NCBI GenBank assembly: GCA_036897525.1
Contig: JAYMTJ010000005.1
Span: 1-64,000 of the forward strand
DNA length: 64,000 nt
Direction: 5' to 3'
Source: Pelargonium x hortorum
Taxonomy: Eukaryota > Streptophyta > Magnoliopsida > Geraniales > Geraniaceae
In this document: in pieces, positions 37,201 through 50,376 of the stretch
How positions within the stretch are numbered: the stretch's first letter is position 1
How the letters are laid out: every line of letters starts with the position of its first letter
Program-made: the position numbers and the translations under genes
Notes under the pieces: model-generated
What the model saw: only the letters and a program-made list of their open reading frames with translations
The model's database searches: none
Told to the model about the DNA's origin: nothing

Positions 37201-40200
37201 GGGGTCCTCCTTTCCCATCAAGTTGAGTCCTTTGCTCAATACAAACCCTGTAGTTTCCCCTAGTCTTTTTGTTGGCCGAGGAACACGTAGATAGAGTGAT
37301 TCCACTATAAGTCAATGCCCAGATTTTTTTAGGATAAAGCGACTTATTTTTACCGGACAACCTATTTAATTAGGACTTTGACTTCTATTAAGATAAGTAA
37401 GATAAGAAGAAGAAGGAGGCCCTTTTCCTGCTATTGTCTTAACTTTACAGCTTTGTTTGTGTAAGAAATCCTTACTCTCAAAAGGAGTGCCTTGGCAATA
37501 CTTAACTTAATAACGAGGGAAGCTCTATTAAGCGTAACTAGAATCCTGAGCAGAATACTAAATAAAAAGCGTAGGGGGCACCCAGATATGCGTACAACTG
37601 CAAATGATGTAAACAAAAAAGGGGCAAGCCCTGCTCGGAGTTCCCTTTTCAAGGCTCTTTCTAAGATCCCTAGCAAAAAAAACTCTGCGAGCTTAGCCCG
37701 CCGTTCCTGGTAAATGAGACTCTTCTGGTACCTGAGGTTGGTAACTTTATAGTATAATAGCTTTAGATAACCTTATAAGCTGAGTTCTCTTAGGGGTGCA
37801 TAGTGGAGGAGCTTTTGACTTTTAAACTTGTAACTTTAATCTTTACTTACTAATTAGAGAGAAGTTTCTAGGCTCAGGTAAACTAGAACTTAATTATAAG
37901 TTACAATCTCAATTTACAAAAACAGAACCGAGTAGAGGGAATGCTATTAAGTAAGGCCCTAACAAAGAAAATTCTGGGTCTTATTTTAGTACTCCCCTGT
38001 AAAGTAAAAGCTTTTTATACTACCGACTCTATGCTATATAACTTTATATAACCTGCTTTTTTATTTATTATATTACAAAGGTTGGCTCTAACGAGTTTGT
38101 TAAGCAAAAAACCTTCTGGATAACACCTATAACTATAACTGAGTTTACACACGCATCTGTTTATGTTTATATTGTTACCAATAAAAAACCCCTGAAGAAA
38201 GTAAGACTCCTCTCAAAAAAACTCTCTTGCGGGTTTCAGGACTTCAACCTAAAAAGGATCCTATTTTATCCTACTCTGTTAGAACTTCCTATAAACAACC
38301 CGGAGTAATATTTGTATAAAATCCTGAACTACTCCTACATTAGGATATTTTTTTCTCAACTCAAGAATCTCCCCGTTATCTTTTCTAATGGGACCACCAA
38401 AAATGCAATCTTGACTTGATTTACAGGGCATAAACGCTTAGGATACCTCAGGATTAAGCAAAGAAAATATGTCATTAAAGATTAACAAGTCAAAATCAAT
38501 TACCTGGATCTCACGGAAATATTAAGAGAGTTCTACGAAAAGAAATTACTAAAAAAAGAGCCGATTGCTTTATAGATCCACTCTGCTCTGCCCAAGCTTT
38601 GGCTATAGTTATTATCCCTTTACTATATAATAGTAGAACACTGTACAAATTAGAAGGATATAAAACTAAAGTTCTTTTACTAGAATGCGCAGCTCTACTA
38701 AGTATAAAAGAGACTAGAATCCCGAGTTTTCCTTATCTAGATCGAAATATTACTGTCAAAACAAGGCTTTTTTCTTTATTGAACAAGGCTCCCCTATCTA
38801 TTCATGTATTTACATTTATGCCTCCTATTCTCTATTCAATTTTTTATAGGATACAACTGAATTCTCAAGAGGCTTACGAGGTACCAATGCTACAAAAGCA
38901 TCATATAAAGACTAAAGAAATACGTGCTAAATCTTTTGCAACATTCTAGAATACATTAAAGTCTAAACAGGAACCCGGGCCTCTTTAACTATTTAAACAA
39001 AAAGATTTCATTTAAGTGGCAAGGATTTTAGAAATATTGACTACCAAGAGCTTCTCTAATACCTGGTCAAAAAGATTAATAAAACTTGAAGTAAATTAAA
39101 AAAATGTACGGGTCCAAAGTCTCGTTATAAAGCACGAAAAGACTGTAGAATAACTTTACGTTCAGCTGATTGAAAAATTCTTGTACTTAACTGCTTTAAG
39201 AGAGCTGAGATAAGAAAGCCCTACAGGAGCCCTTGAATATTGACTTCTCCAAGAGGAAACCCAGCAAAAGCCCTATAAAGGATATCTGACGTATCTTACG
39301 CCTAATAGTAAATCACTGTTTTTACCAAATCCAGTACTAAGCCAAATTAAAGAAAACTCCTTAATTTCATAGCTTGTGGCTTTCTGTTTCCTGGAAAACG
39401 AGTTCTCTGGAAGGATATAAATTAGTGATTTCACACTAAATCTTTTCTTGCTACTATCCAAAGGTTGTGCTTATATTATTCCTGTTTTTGGGGGGCTGTG
39501 AAGGCACTCCTTATACTATAAAAATAACAAAAATATTACAAGGTTTTCTCTGGCAAGATTCTGTACGTAATTATGTTATGTAAAAGAGCCTAGACTTCGA
39601 CTAACAAATTTCTACAAGCTAGTAAATAGACTTTTTCAAGACAAAATGCTCCCAATGTGTTGTATCCTAGTCTGATTAAGGTTGCGCCTTTGACCTTATG
39701 TCTATTAAAGTGACCTTAGGATCCCCTTGTTTACCCTAGAGTCTTACTTAATAGAGAGGAGAGGGATTTGCTCTAAATAAGCCTCAATAACGAAACCAAG
39801 GAAATTCTAGTATTAGTTACTATTTTTAAACCCAGGTATTTGTATATAGGGTTAGGGATCCACTAAATTATAAAGTCTATTTTCTAAGAACTCCTTCAAA
39901 AGAAAAGAGGTTACTAACTAAGTGTTTAGCTTACTTTTTCGTAGACAGTTCCTTATTTTTATGCTAAGGAGAGGAGACCCTAAAAGATCCTTTCTTAGTT
40001 AGGTTTATTGTCTTTGGTTGCATTGTAAAGTAGATAGATAATTTCTGTTTTTTATTAGTTACGAACCTTTTTTATCTATAAACTTGACATATAAATTCTA
40101 TACAAGAGGGGCTATCCCCTTTCAAGGTTCCCCTTTAATCGTTTCGTTTACACAGCTGTTAGTAAAAAAAACACATATATTACCACCCCAAAAACACGGC

Positions 40201-42325
40201 TTTACTCCTAGCGATCCTCGGCGGGGGGGAGTACTTCATAGGGTTTATAGAGTCCGTGCTTAGGCTTTCAGGTATACTAAAACTTTATTTTATAAGGTTA
40301 GTCTTTTATGTTTAAGGGAATCGCTTAGATAGACTTAGGGTTTAGCCCTTTAGAATTGAAGTATAAAATTACCAAAAGAAAAGCCCCATATCTTCCAGAG
40401 TTCTAGTGTCATAAATATATTAGAAAAGAAAGTCAATCTTTTTGAAAGGTGAAATCACTGAGATTAGAATTCTTATGTCTCTACCTAAGAATAAGCTACT
40501 GTATATAGGCTGTGGCAGGGGTTTTTTTAGTTAAGAAGGAACTAAAACGCAGATTGATTTCTAAAGTAAAGATGTCGAAGGTTCAAATCACGTATCCTTA
40601 GCGTAGGTGGGCTACTTATTAGTTCTGTACAAAAGTTTACTCGTTTATTTAGAAGCTTTACTTTCTTGAAACTTAAGGGGAATCCTTTCTAAATACTGTA
40701 AATTCTCCATTATTTTTACCTAGGTCCTTCAATACTCAGTGTTATATCTACTGCTGCCCTATTCTTTCTTGTGTTACCTCAAAACTGTTTTTCCTTAACC
40801 AAATGCGAACACCTAATTAATAATGCCCTCAATCGTTGAGACGTTGAGACTGAATTTGCGGGATCCCGTTTTTCTGAATCTTATTGCGAGTTCTTCCCAG
40901 TCTATTCCTTTCTATATTTGTATTATTATTTCGGAATCTAGTAGGAATTCCTTGCCTTTTGTGTTATGACATATAAGGAATTTTTTGGTAAGTTTTTATC
41001 AAACAGCAGTGCTCCGAAATAAACGGTTGCATATTACATTTCAGTTTTTTATACTTGGTTTTTTTCTATTTCCCGCACGAGAGCCTCGAAAATGCTATAA
41101 GTCAAGTTAAATTCAAAATAGGGTCTTATAAATATTCCATATGTTAATACATATAAAAAAGGTTCCATAACCCAAGAATGATTAAAACAAAACCCGTAAT
41201 TAGTGATTTAAAGTTAGTGTATAGTATACCCCAAAACTCCTCATAGCATAGATAGTAAGAGAAACTCCATATATACTAAAGTAAGCTTACGAAGTGACTA
41301 GCCAAAAGAAAACTTCATTCATGAAAACATTAAACTCTATATCGATGGCAATTAAACCCACTGTTCATTGTAAACCAAGAGTAACCAATAACATTTTTTT
41401 TGAATTCAGTCTGCTTAAGGGGATTCTTATGGCTTCATAACTCTGGTATTTATTCTCTAATGCTAGGATTAAAGTGTTAAAGCAAGTATAGGTATTCCAT
41501 TGTTTTTTTATTCATTAGGAGTGAAAATTCTATGGAGTATTATAGTATATAACTCTTGCTTTTCTCACAGATATCTTACGGGCTTTTTAAATCCTAAGAT
41601 ACAAGCTAGCCATGACTATAATTTGGACACTGTTACCGTTTTGTTGACTTAAGAATAGGGTTTTCTGTTAGTTTTAAGTGGGGTAGAGTAACTTGAAAAA
41701 GGGATACCAATACATAATTAACTGCAATTCGGGTGTCCCGAGGTTTTGCGGAAGGGCCCTTTGTAGAGAAAAAGGCCCTATATATCTAAAAAAACCTTAA
41801 ACTAGCACAAGCATTGTTTAACACTTCAGACCTACAAAACTTTAAGCATTTTCTCTTAATTTAAAGAGGAACCTACATCGGGGAGACCTAATTGCGTGTT
41901 CTAGTCATTTTCCAAAGAAAAGAAAGTCGGGTAGTTTGCGTTATTTTATATACTTTCATGTACAAGGATGTGCTTTTCCATTTGAAGAAACTAAACGGGT
42001 ACACCTAGACAAGGTAATAGCTACCTCTATAAACTACAACTGATCGCAGACCTTCATAAAGCTTAGGTTAGGGGCTCTACTTATTACAGAATACCCTTCT
42101 AGCTGCAGGTATTTTATTAAGACAGGTACAGCTTTAGTTTAGAAAAAAGCTACAGGTATAGCTAAGTGCCTAGGTCTGGGATAGTAAAAAAAGAGGGGTG
42201 CAAGCAAAGGAGTATGAGACTTTCTCTGATTTTTGAAAGCTAGATCTTGTTTTATAGGGAAAGGGAATTGTAGCTTTGTAGCACTTTTGACAATAGAATT
42301 TTCTAATCCCATCTTTTCGTATTCA
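34266..42325. other. gene-free block with small islands
   Basis: No recognised gene. At 36720-36910 a plus frame of about 63 codons reads AAVTTGATTIIIGN and a later IIWIW stretch, without ATG. At 37430-37715 both strands are open (73 codons plus, 81 codons minus, both TTG starts) in a locally G+C-richer stretch; open frames on both strands point to low stop density and not to a gene. An alternating TA tract lies at about 37152-37170. The 116-codon frame at 38599-38949 (plus, TTG start) is the longest in the window and at the chance maximum, with no recognisable motif. Confidence 0.5.
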
Positions 42326-42361
42326 TGAAGTTGGTTAACGAGTACAGAATCCAGTAATAAT
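42326..42361 (+). repeat. diverged dispersed repeat, copy 2
   Basis: Partner of 3014-3060; the 22-base core 42340-42361 differs from copy 1 at one base. It lies in an island (about 42300-42760) whose texture resembles that of 2800-3720. Confidence 0.45.
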
Positions 42362-45300
42362 AAAATACTATCTAGCCAGGAATTGACTTGCTATTTATTT
42401 ATCCTTGTAGTACTGAATTAGGTTAGATTCCTAGTAGTAGAAGTTAGGATATACAGAACAGAGTTCTAATAAGGCTAGTGTAAACTCTACTTGCAGGCCA
42501 AAGCTGTTACGGGTGTTGCTTTTGAGATTCTGTCTTATTATGTTCCCTGTTAAGAAGGAAGTGTTGCTGTTGAAAGCAAGGGATGTCCAAAGCTTTAGTT
42601 TTGGTAAGCCAAGCTATCTCAATGTGCAGGGTGTTTAAGAATTAATTGTTCGAATATACGTGGGCAGCTTTTTAGGATTCTCATAAAGGAAGCTCCTGTG
42701 ACAGAAAATGTATTCTATTTCTTTGAGTTGATAGTCTATTCCTAGGAGAAACTAGAGGTTACTCTTCTCCATAGATTCCCTTTTTTTGCCAACGCAGTAC
42801 AAGAAATCTCAGAAGGTGCAATGCAAATAAAGTAGTTTTTAGATTTTGACTTATCGGGTTGTTGACTTATACAAGTAAGGGTATATTTATTATATTACCG
42901 TACAGCATAACCCTTAAAACTGGAAGCTCTTCCATATCTTTATCTTTGTAAACAAACAACTCTTACTTTAGCCTTTCTTTTGTCAGACCGTGCCTTGAGG
43001 TACTTCTCAGTCCAAATTCCAAAGCTTCCTCGTCAAATAAAGGGGTATTACTTCTATAACTGGGTCTTTTTAATTAGTGGCCGCCGAATAAGTTTGAGTT
43101 GTATTACTTGATTTTTTAAGTTTGCGTATTCTACCGCACAAAGACACGCGCTTACTATGATATTGCCCGTCGAAGCATGCTTCTAAGAGAGTTTAGTTAA
43201 AACTCAAGTATCCTAACACATAGCGCCAGTGCCGAAAATTTTCCTTTATATGTGGTAATTGGTAGCTTGTGCTTTTTTGGTCAATAGTTGGAGTTTTATT
43301 TAGGTTTATTTACTGGATCTTAGGATTATAAGACCCTGTACAGAGCACGGGTTTTTTCAAAAAATGCGTCCTGTTATGTTTTTATGTCCTTTTGAAGTCT
43401 TCTCTATTAGACTCCAGGCTCCCTATAGTATAGGCTATAAAACGTTTAGGGACTCCCCACCCAAGTGAATTTATATAGATAAGATATCCGAGCAAAAGTT
43501 GAGGCAGACTCAAGTTCTTTTTAGTGGAGTTACCCTCTACTCTATCAGCTCAGCATACGTTTAGAAGTGCCCTATTAACCTCGAAATGGATACATAACTC
43601 TACTTCTTTAATATACTCAATTTTTCATTTCTCGGTATACCCTACACAGGAAGTATTATAGTATTATAAGGGGGCCTTTCTTTTTAATCCTACAATATGC
43701 CAGCTGAATGACACTATACTAAATCGCGCGAATACTAACAGGGATACCCCCCAAAAACTGCTCTTAAGAATAACTAGATCCCATTTAGATTTTATAAAAG
43801 AGTTTAGTTTAGGGAAAATGAAGAAAATAATGCATAAGTATACACTACAAGGGAACCCTCTTAAAAAACAAAACAGCTATTAGTTATATTAGAAAGACGA
43901 AAAAGGGAACCCGTTATACCAAGTACTAGGTAAGTGCGATAACAATAAAGGAAATAACTAAATATTTCAGAGGACCTGGTCTCGGAAAGGCTTTTGAATT
44001 TCGCAATATCAAAAAAAAATGGGGTTCTTTCTAAAACGAAAGTATTCGAGCTCTCTATACCTGTCTATACTCTTTTTTAGACTGAGAATTCCTAGCTTCT
44101 CCATAACTTTTTAGATGCATTTTACAATTAAGATAAGAGTATCAGATATCCTAAAGCAGAGCTTGTTCTGGTAACCTTATCAAGGTGTTACAGATACTAT
44201 AGCTTAAGTTAGTTATTGCCCAGTGTTTGTGATTTATTAATTATTAAGTGCAAACCTTTTTAGACTTCCCCTTTCCATTTGTGATGACTCCAGTTTTTTT
44301 AACCCTTATAAGGATCCAGGTTCACATACTTTTTTAGCGCCCTTTAATTACATCTGTAAGAAACTAATATAACTGACATAACAAGAAAGCTCGGTTAAAC
44401 TAAACCCTGGGAATTTCCTCAACTTTTTCACTATCTTTGAGAAGTGAAATCTTGATTATTTTTGAAAATACAGGCCAAGATATAAATATAATCACGAAAT
44501 TTTTTGAGTAGGTTTTTTGAAATAAATAGCAAGGAATGCGTTGAGTAAAGGTATAAGTTTTGTTAATAGAGTTCTCTTACGAATTTATACAACCTCCGCC
44601 CCGGCTCCTCCTTCTGCTAACGACTCTAGAATCCAAGATTGGCCACATGCCTTATAATTATTCCCTTTCTCGTCTACTGGAAATAAAATAGCAGACTCTT
44701 AAAACAAAAGCTTCTCTGGTATACCCATTAATCTATTACTCCTGTTACTAAATTAGACTTACCCCGTTTTTTTTTGTAACAAAGACCCTTGTCTTGAAAA
44801 GTAGTATATGAAGCCGTCTCTTTCTTTATTAAAAAAAAGTGCGTTTTTTATATTACAGCTAACCAGTGAAGTTCAAAAGCGGGTTATACATTACAGTGGC
44901 GAAAACTCTACTTCTTTGCTTTCTTGATCTTGAGTAAGCCAAGAAAATACGAAAATACAATACATAGTAATTGCTCCTAGAGCTGTTAATATAATACAAA
45001 GGAGTTTAGTTCAGAAAAAAAAAAGCAATGTGTATGGAAAGGGGGCCTAGTATAAATGCATATTGCGCAATACTTTAAGTTAAGAAGGAGGAGCTTGCCT
45101 TTTATTATTTAAAGAAAGTAAGACTCTTAGGATTTACTACAGTGTTATACATCGACAGGCTTCTCTGAGCTTTAGACTCTATAAAGTTTTACTAGTTATA
45201 ATATCCAGTTAACTTTAGACCCCCTCTAATTAGCTGCTTTTGTCCTAAGATAAGAAGTTTTCTTTTCGTGTAATTTTCTTATTCAAAATCAGGAGCTGTT

Positions 45301-46346
45301 GAGAAAAGCACGAGTTTGAAATTTTCAAGGGTATTTATTGACTAAACTGAGTTTCTTTTTATATAGGAATATACGACGTGGAAACAGGGAGTTCATAATT
45401 TATTTGTAGAAAAGGAAGCCCTTCTATTTAACTTACCAAAGCAGCGGCATAATGACAGTTTTACAATAGCGGAGTGCTGTGGACCCGATACAAAATTTCT
45501 TTAAGAGAGTATGAATAATAAATAGAATATCGAAAACTTGTAAGTTATTGGAAGCAACCACACGGATTAAATAGAATAGAAACTCACGGTAAAAATTTCA
45601 TATAAAGAACGTTAGGGGTTTGAGATTCGAAGAATCAAACCATTTTGTTCAGATCCTCTCAGGTTATCCCGAAAAGGAAAACTTACTCACTACATTTTTT
45701 CATTTTGAAGAGTCCTTCTTGAGACTAAAAACATTCTTGGAAACCTTAGCAAAAAGAAGCACTACTTTTTATCGCTTTATACTGACCGGGATACTTAAAC
45801 TATAATACAGGGCCTCTACTTTACAAAAGCACATATTCCCCCTTCTAGCAAAAAAAATTTCTAATAGTCTAATAGTTAAGATACTTAACACTTATATACT
45901 ATAACCCAAGCTTGTATTGTAGTTTGATGTATGTATGCCTTAAAATGAGTTGACTTTGTATAGCCTCGGTCGCACCTTTCATCTTATGCCTTACCTTACG
46001 AGAAAACACCTTGCTGGACTGCTTTAAGAGTGTATCCCTGGGTTCTGGACCCTTAATTTAACAAAAATAAAGAAGGAACTTTAAGCACTAATTTCTCCAA
46101 TCATTATATACATTACTAATAGAATAGCCTTTCATTTTTTTTTTTATTGGAACAACAACAAATAACATTGCTGAAGTAAACACATTTTAGCATATTAAAT
46201 AAACATTTATACGAAAAGTCTTCCAACAAAAGCGAGCTCTCCTTAAGGAGTACGAGAGGCTTCGAACCTTTGCACTCACAATTACTATACTATTTAGTAT
46301 ATTCTATCTTTTAAATTGTTACTAAAATAAAATTACTCGCGATATA
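42362..46346. other. gene-free block
   Basis: The first 400 bases continue the mixed-texture island; the remainder is background. A 61-codon frame (45620-45805, plus, TTG start) is chance-sized. No RNA gene or repeat was seen. Confidence 0.55.
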
Positions 46347-46372
46347 TACATACATACATACATACATACATA
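46347..46372 (+). repeat. TACA microsatellite
   Basis: Six and a half perfect TACA units, followed a few bases later by a short GATA tract (about 46377-46386). A simple-sequence locus. Confidence 0.9.
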
Positions 46373-49300
46373 AACAGATAGATAGAGGATAGAAGTAAAG
46401 GGGACATCAAGGTTAATATTTAGGAGTTCCTTTTTTTCTATTTAGAGAAAATTCAACAACAAGCCTTTTGCTTTCAGATTATAGAGTATCAAAGAACTCA
46501 AATTTCTCAACTTGTTCTCTAGATAACGAAATGTTTAAGTAGGGACTCTTATCTATATCTATTTATTACCTTTATTATGCAAACAACTTAGGTAGTCGGT
46601 TAGAAATTAGTCAATATGATAGCAGGATAAGGGCAGATTAAAACAACACAGCCCTAACAATACAATAACACTCTTGGTCACGGTAAAGTATGGAATGAAA
46701 ACTAAGGGTTCTTTTCAAGGGGAAAATCAATCCTATAACTAAGCATCTCATTTTACGGCTATTTATTTATTTATTAATATTTTAGATAGAAAGTTTAGCC
46801 TTATTGAATTGAATCTGTATTTCTTTATTATTTAGGATTTGTTGGATAGTGAAGGAGTTCTTTTGGGATTGCGAGCTAAGAACTGAATAACGTAATCTCT
46901 TGTTCTTGAAACCCTTGTTAGCTAGTGAAAGAAGGTGAATCCTGGTAAGGTATCCGGTTAGAGTTAAAGTCTGTTTTTCTTTTACAGGAATATAGAGAGA
47001 CTCTTTGTAAGTCAAGGTTTGCTTTACCTCTGTCAACTTTCTTTTGTACTATTTCGGCGAAAGCTTTTCTTCGTGAAATTCTGTGTTTATTGACAACTTT
47101 TCTACCATATAATAGAAGGCTCTTCAAACAGACTGAGAAAGAGCCTTCTTCTATACTGAAAAGGGCTCCAAATTGTGCTAGAAATTTTAGATAAGAATAA
47201 AAAAAAGTAGTCAATTCATTTATGGGAAGAAATTCCAATTGGGTTTCACGGGCTGCACTTTTCAATGCGGCTGGACAAGGTCTGAGTTTATTATATTAAG
47301 CAAGATACTTTGCAATTTTATAGCTATAAGGACCTCTGCATCCTGCTCTTTCACTGGCTAGGAAATACATAAGATGGAAGGTGAAGGGGCGCTGCTTTGA
47401 TGAGAAGGTACAGTACTAGATAGACCCTTGGTTTGCCGTAACAGGAAATACTTACTTCTTACTTTTTTTATTATATAGGGTTCTCGGTTCTATTTAATTA
47501 AAATCTAGAAGTCCATCTCGTCAAAAGAAAAGATGATGCCCTTCGTTCGTTATATAAAATAAAGTTAAGTTCTCCCTTTTATTTCAAATTAATTACCCCA
47601 GTTAGAGGACCCCCTTTTATTATAAAAAACTATAGGGTATATAGCAAAGACTCTAGGCGAGGAACAACACCAAAGGGATAAACCTAGAGAATTTCTTTAC
47701 GAGCAAGGAAACTCAGAAAAGACTGTAACGAGAGCTAGGTGTTAACAAATTGAAATAAAGCCTATTAAACCCTTGCCTAATCAAACAGGTCTATTAATAT
47801 AATAAACGAATTGCCGTAAATTCGAGGAAGTATCTACAACAGGGAATCCGGTAACGTAATGATAAAATAAAGCTTCCAAATTGCCTGATGACCCCTAGCC
47901 TCGAAACTTTATATCGATTTAAAAGCTCATAATTGCTTATTTCCTTATCATGCATACGAACACCTGGGGTGTATTAAGGCTTCGGTAAAATCTATTCAGG
48001 AACTCCTTTTGAGATGTCAATTCGGGTTCTTAGAAAGTTACTGAATTCATGGAAAATGTTAAGTGTTAGGATCTTCTCAGCTCGAACAAGCAATTATTGG
48101 GGCTAGGGTATATAACTCTATTTCTGTGTAATCCTATTCGAGGTCTCAAACTAGAAAGTAAGAGGGTTCCATTTGAGTTTTATAGAAAAGTGGACTTAAA
48201 AAGAATTTTATAGGCATAATTAGGGTTCTTGTTTGTTACAAAGCTTAAAAAAGGCGCTCATTACTCATGATCTGGATCCCCCAGAACTTTATCTTTTCAT
48301 ACTGTACTCATACCTATTCTAATTGTAAATTCATTCGCTTAAGACCTTGGGTTTCTTCCTGTTTTCGGCGTATTCATTCTGCACGAGCTATTAAACTTTA
48401 AAATACTTATCAGAACTAAGATGCAAAAGAGTCCTAATTTAAAGTCAAAGGGAACAAAAAACTTGTAATTCCTAACTTACCTGGAAATCCTAGCACAGGA
48501 GCACCCTATCTCGAAAGGAGATTTCACTTTGGCGCTCTCAAATACGTTTCTATGGAGATTCCTTTTTCAATAAGAAGTCGCTTTCTATTATCCCTATTTC
48601 CTTATCTTATTTAGAATCTGGGAAGATCCCACTTAATGTAATGAATAACTCACTTATAAACCTGAATTAGGCCCCTCTAGATGAGAATTGTATCGGTTAT
48701 ATATGCTTAACTCGGAGTTGTCAGGAACGAGAATAACAAAACTTCAAAACTAGAGTCTCATCTCAAAGGGGTCTTGCTTATAACATCATTTTTTTACTTT
48801 CATAAATGTCAGACTAGTTCCCCTACAAGAGTCTGCCGTAAATACTAAAAAGAAAAAGGATTTTCCTTTGCATTGCATGCTAAAAAAAGCCCCTGTTTTC
48901 AAGATTTGCCTGTGAACGGGATACTTCTCCCTTTTAAAACTCGTAATAAAGCAGGCCTGCCATTAGCTCCAGACCTTCAAAAAAAAAAAGCAAAAATATA
49001 TAAAAACTTGTGAGAGGGATACTATTAAGATACTTAAATACAAAGGATCTGGGATTTCCTACGGGATAGCTTCAGTAAGACTGGTTTATTAACCAAAAAA
49101 AACTTCTTAGCTATCTATACAGCGACTGCTGGTAGCCGCGAGTTTACTGAATTTATACTGACTTGTTTGTTAGCGAGTTCTTTATTCTAAAAGACAGGGT
49201 TCCTATAAATAGACCACATTCCAGAATCTATTTCAAATATTAGGGTGCTCTTTGTCATCGGGATTCTAGAAAAGAGAGGACCTAAATGAAATGAACTTTA

Positions 49301-50100
49301 TTGTGACCCTTTTTGCTTTGATGCAACAGAAGAAGAATTAGGTTGATATGTAATATTAACTTAATTACATATTATTTTATTCCTAACTTATGTCCTTGCG
49401 ACCCGAGAGCTCTTCTAAGCTGATAGTTAATGGAATTGCAGCTCTTGTAGCTTGTCTAAATGTCCTTGTAGTAAAGAACATAAACCCCATTTGTTGCTTG
49501 CTAATGGAAACAAGGTTTTAGCCCTTATAGCAGGGAGTCAATACAATTTTTCTAATGAATATAAAATAAACGGGAAACCATTAACATATTTAAGTCTAAG
49601 CATTAACAGATTCTAGTCTAAGAGGGAAGTCTGTTGTGAACTACTATAATAAATATTACTTACTCGTTAGGAAACATGAAACATAGAAAATCTAGCAAAT
49701 TCCCTTATTCTAAATGATACTGCTGAGAAAGCACTAACCAACTAGTTATTTTCTTGGTATCTTAACAACAATCTTACAAAGGGTATTCCTATGATTTCGA
49801 ATTATATAAGTAAAACTTTTATATCCTATAAATTTTCTACTATACCAGGAATTCTTATCAAAAAACAAAGGACAAGCAAATATGCGACGGGTTTGGTTTG
49901 ATACAACAATTGGGTTTTACTTACTCTTATTCTTTGTGAATCCGGATCTGGAGTTATTAGTTGTTCATAAAGTATGGGCGAATAAAAATAGATCCATCCA
50001 TTAATTGCAGCATAGTAATTCTACAGTTTTGTTTTAGTTCGTTTCCTTATTTGTGTAAGAAATAAGTTTGTTGTTCATCACTTAAAGAATCCCTGAAGGA
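46373..50100. other. gene-free block
   Basis: No recognised gene. Two overlapping minus-strand frames (46782-47036, 84 codons; 46918-47265, 115 codons, TTG start) show no motif and overlap each other over most of their length. A hairpin with 11-bp arms (47114-47124 and 47139-47149, 14-base loop) lies inside the larger one. At 49400-49560 there is a small mixed-texture patch. Confidence 0.5.
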
Positions 50101-50376
50101 ATGGACTTAACTGAAAAGCCAGATCTTTCAACTAGATTAGATATCTCTAGAATCTTATCACAGAAAAGGTTATCTTTTATGTTATGTCTGGGCTTACTCG
50201 TCAAGGAGGTCCTATTTGCTACACTTGGTGTGTGCCCAACTATTTTCTCTTTTCCGTGTTTCTGTCATTTTTATAATAGAAAGGGTTTTTTGCGTAGTTC
50301 CACTGTAACAAATACCCAAGACTTAAAGTGGGGGAGTAAAACTCGCGAATTTCTTACAAGAAAAGAAGTACTCTAG
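50101..50376 (+). CDS. hypothetical 91-aa ORF, weakly supported
   Basis: This frame has an ATG start and a TAG stop. The bases AAGGA directly abut the ATG, too close to act as a normal ribosome-binding site. The N-terminus is charged (MDLTEKPDLSTRLDISRI), then a hydrophobic section (about residues 25-50, with FMLCLGLLVKEVLFATLGV) could form one membrane span, and the tail is basic. No domain is recognised and there are no neighbouring genes. The length is within chance expectation. Confidence 0.13.
   Translation: MDLTEKPDLSTRLDISRILSQKRLSFMLCLGLLVKEVLFATLGVCPTIFSFPCFCHFYNRKGFLRSSTVTNTQDLKWGSKTREFLTRKEVL

Noticed and set aside
37431-37713. Open frames on both strands, one reading as a basic protein
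   Set aside because: Simultaneous openness on both strands indicates locally low stop density; both use TTG starts and neither has a motif.
38599-38949. 116-codon plus-strand frame, the longest in the window
   Set aside because: It starts with TTG, shows no motif, and has the length expected for the longest chance frame at this composition.
46249-46270. AGTACGAGAGG, the core of the sarcin-ricin loop of large-subunit rRNA
   Set aside because: The match ends after 11 bases and the flanking bases do not continue rRNA; a single 11-mer is expected by chance. The minus strand equally resembles a lone T arm.
46918-47265. 115-codon minus-strand frame
   Set aside because: TTG start, overlapped by another 84-codon frame in a different register, no recognisable domain.
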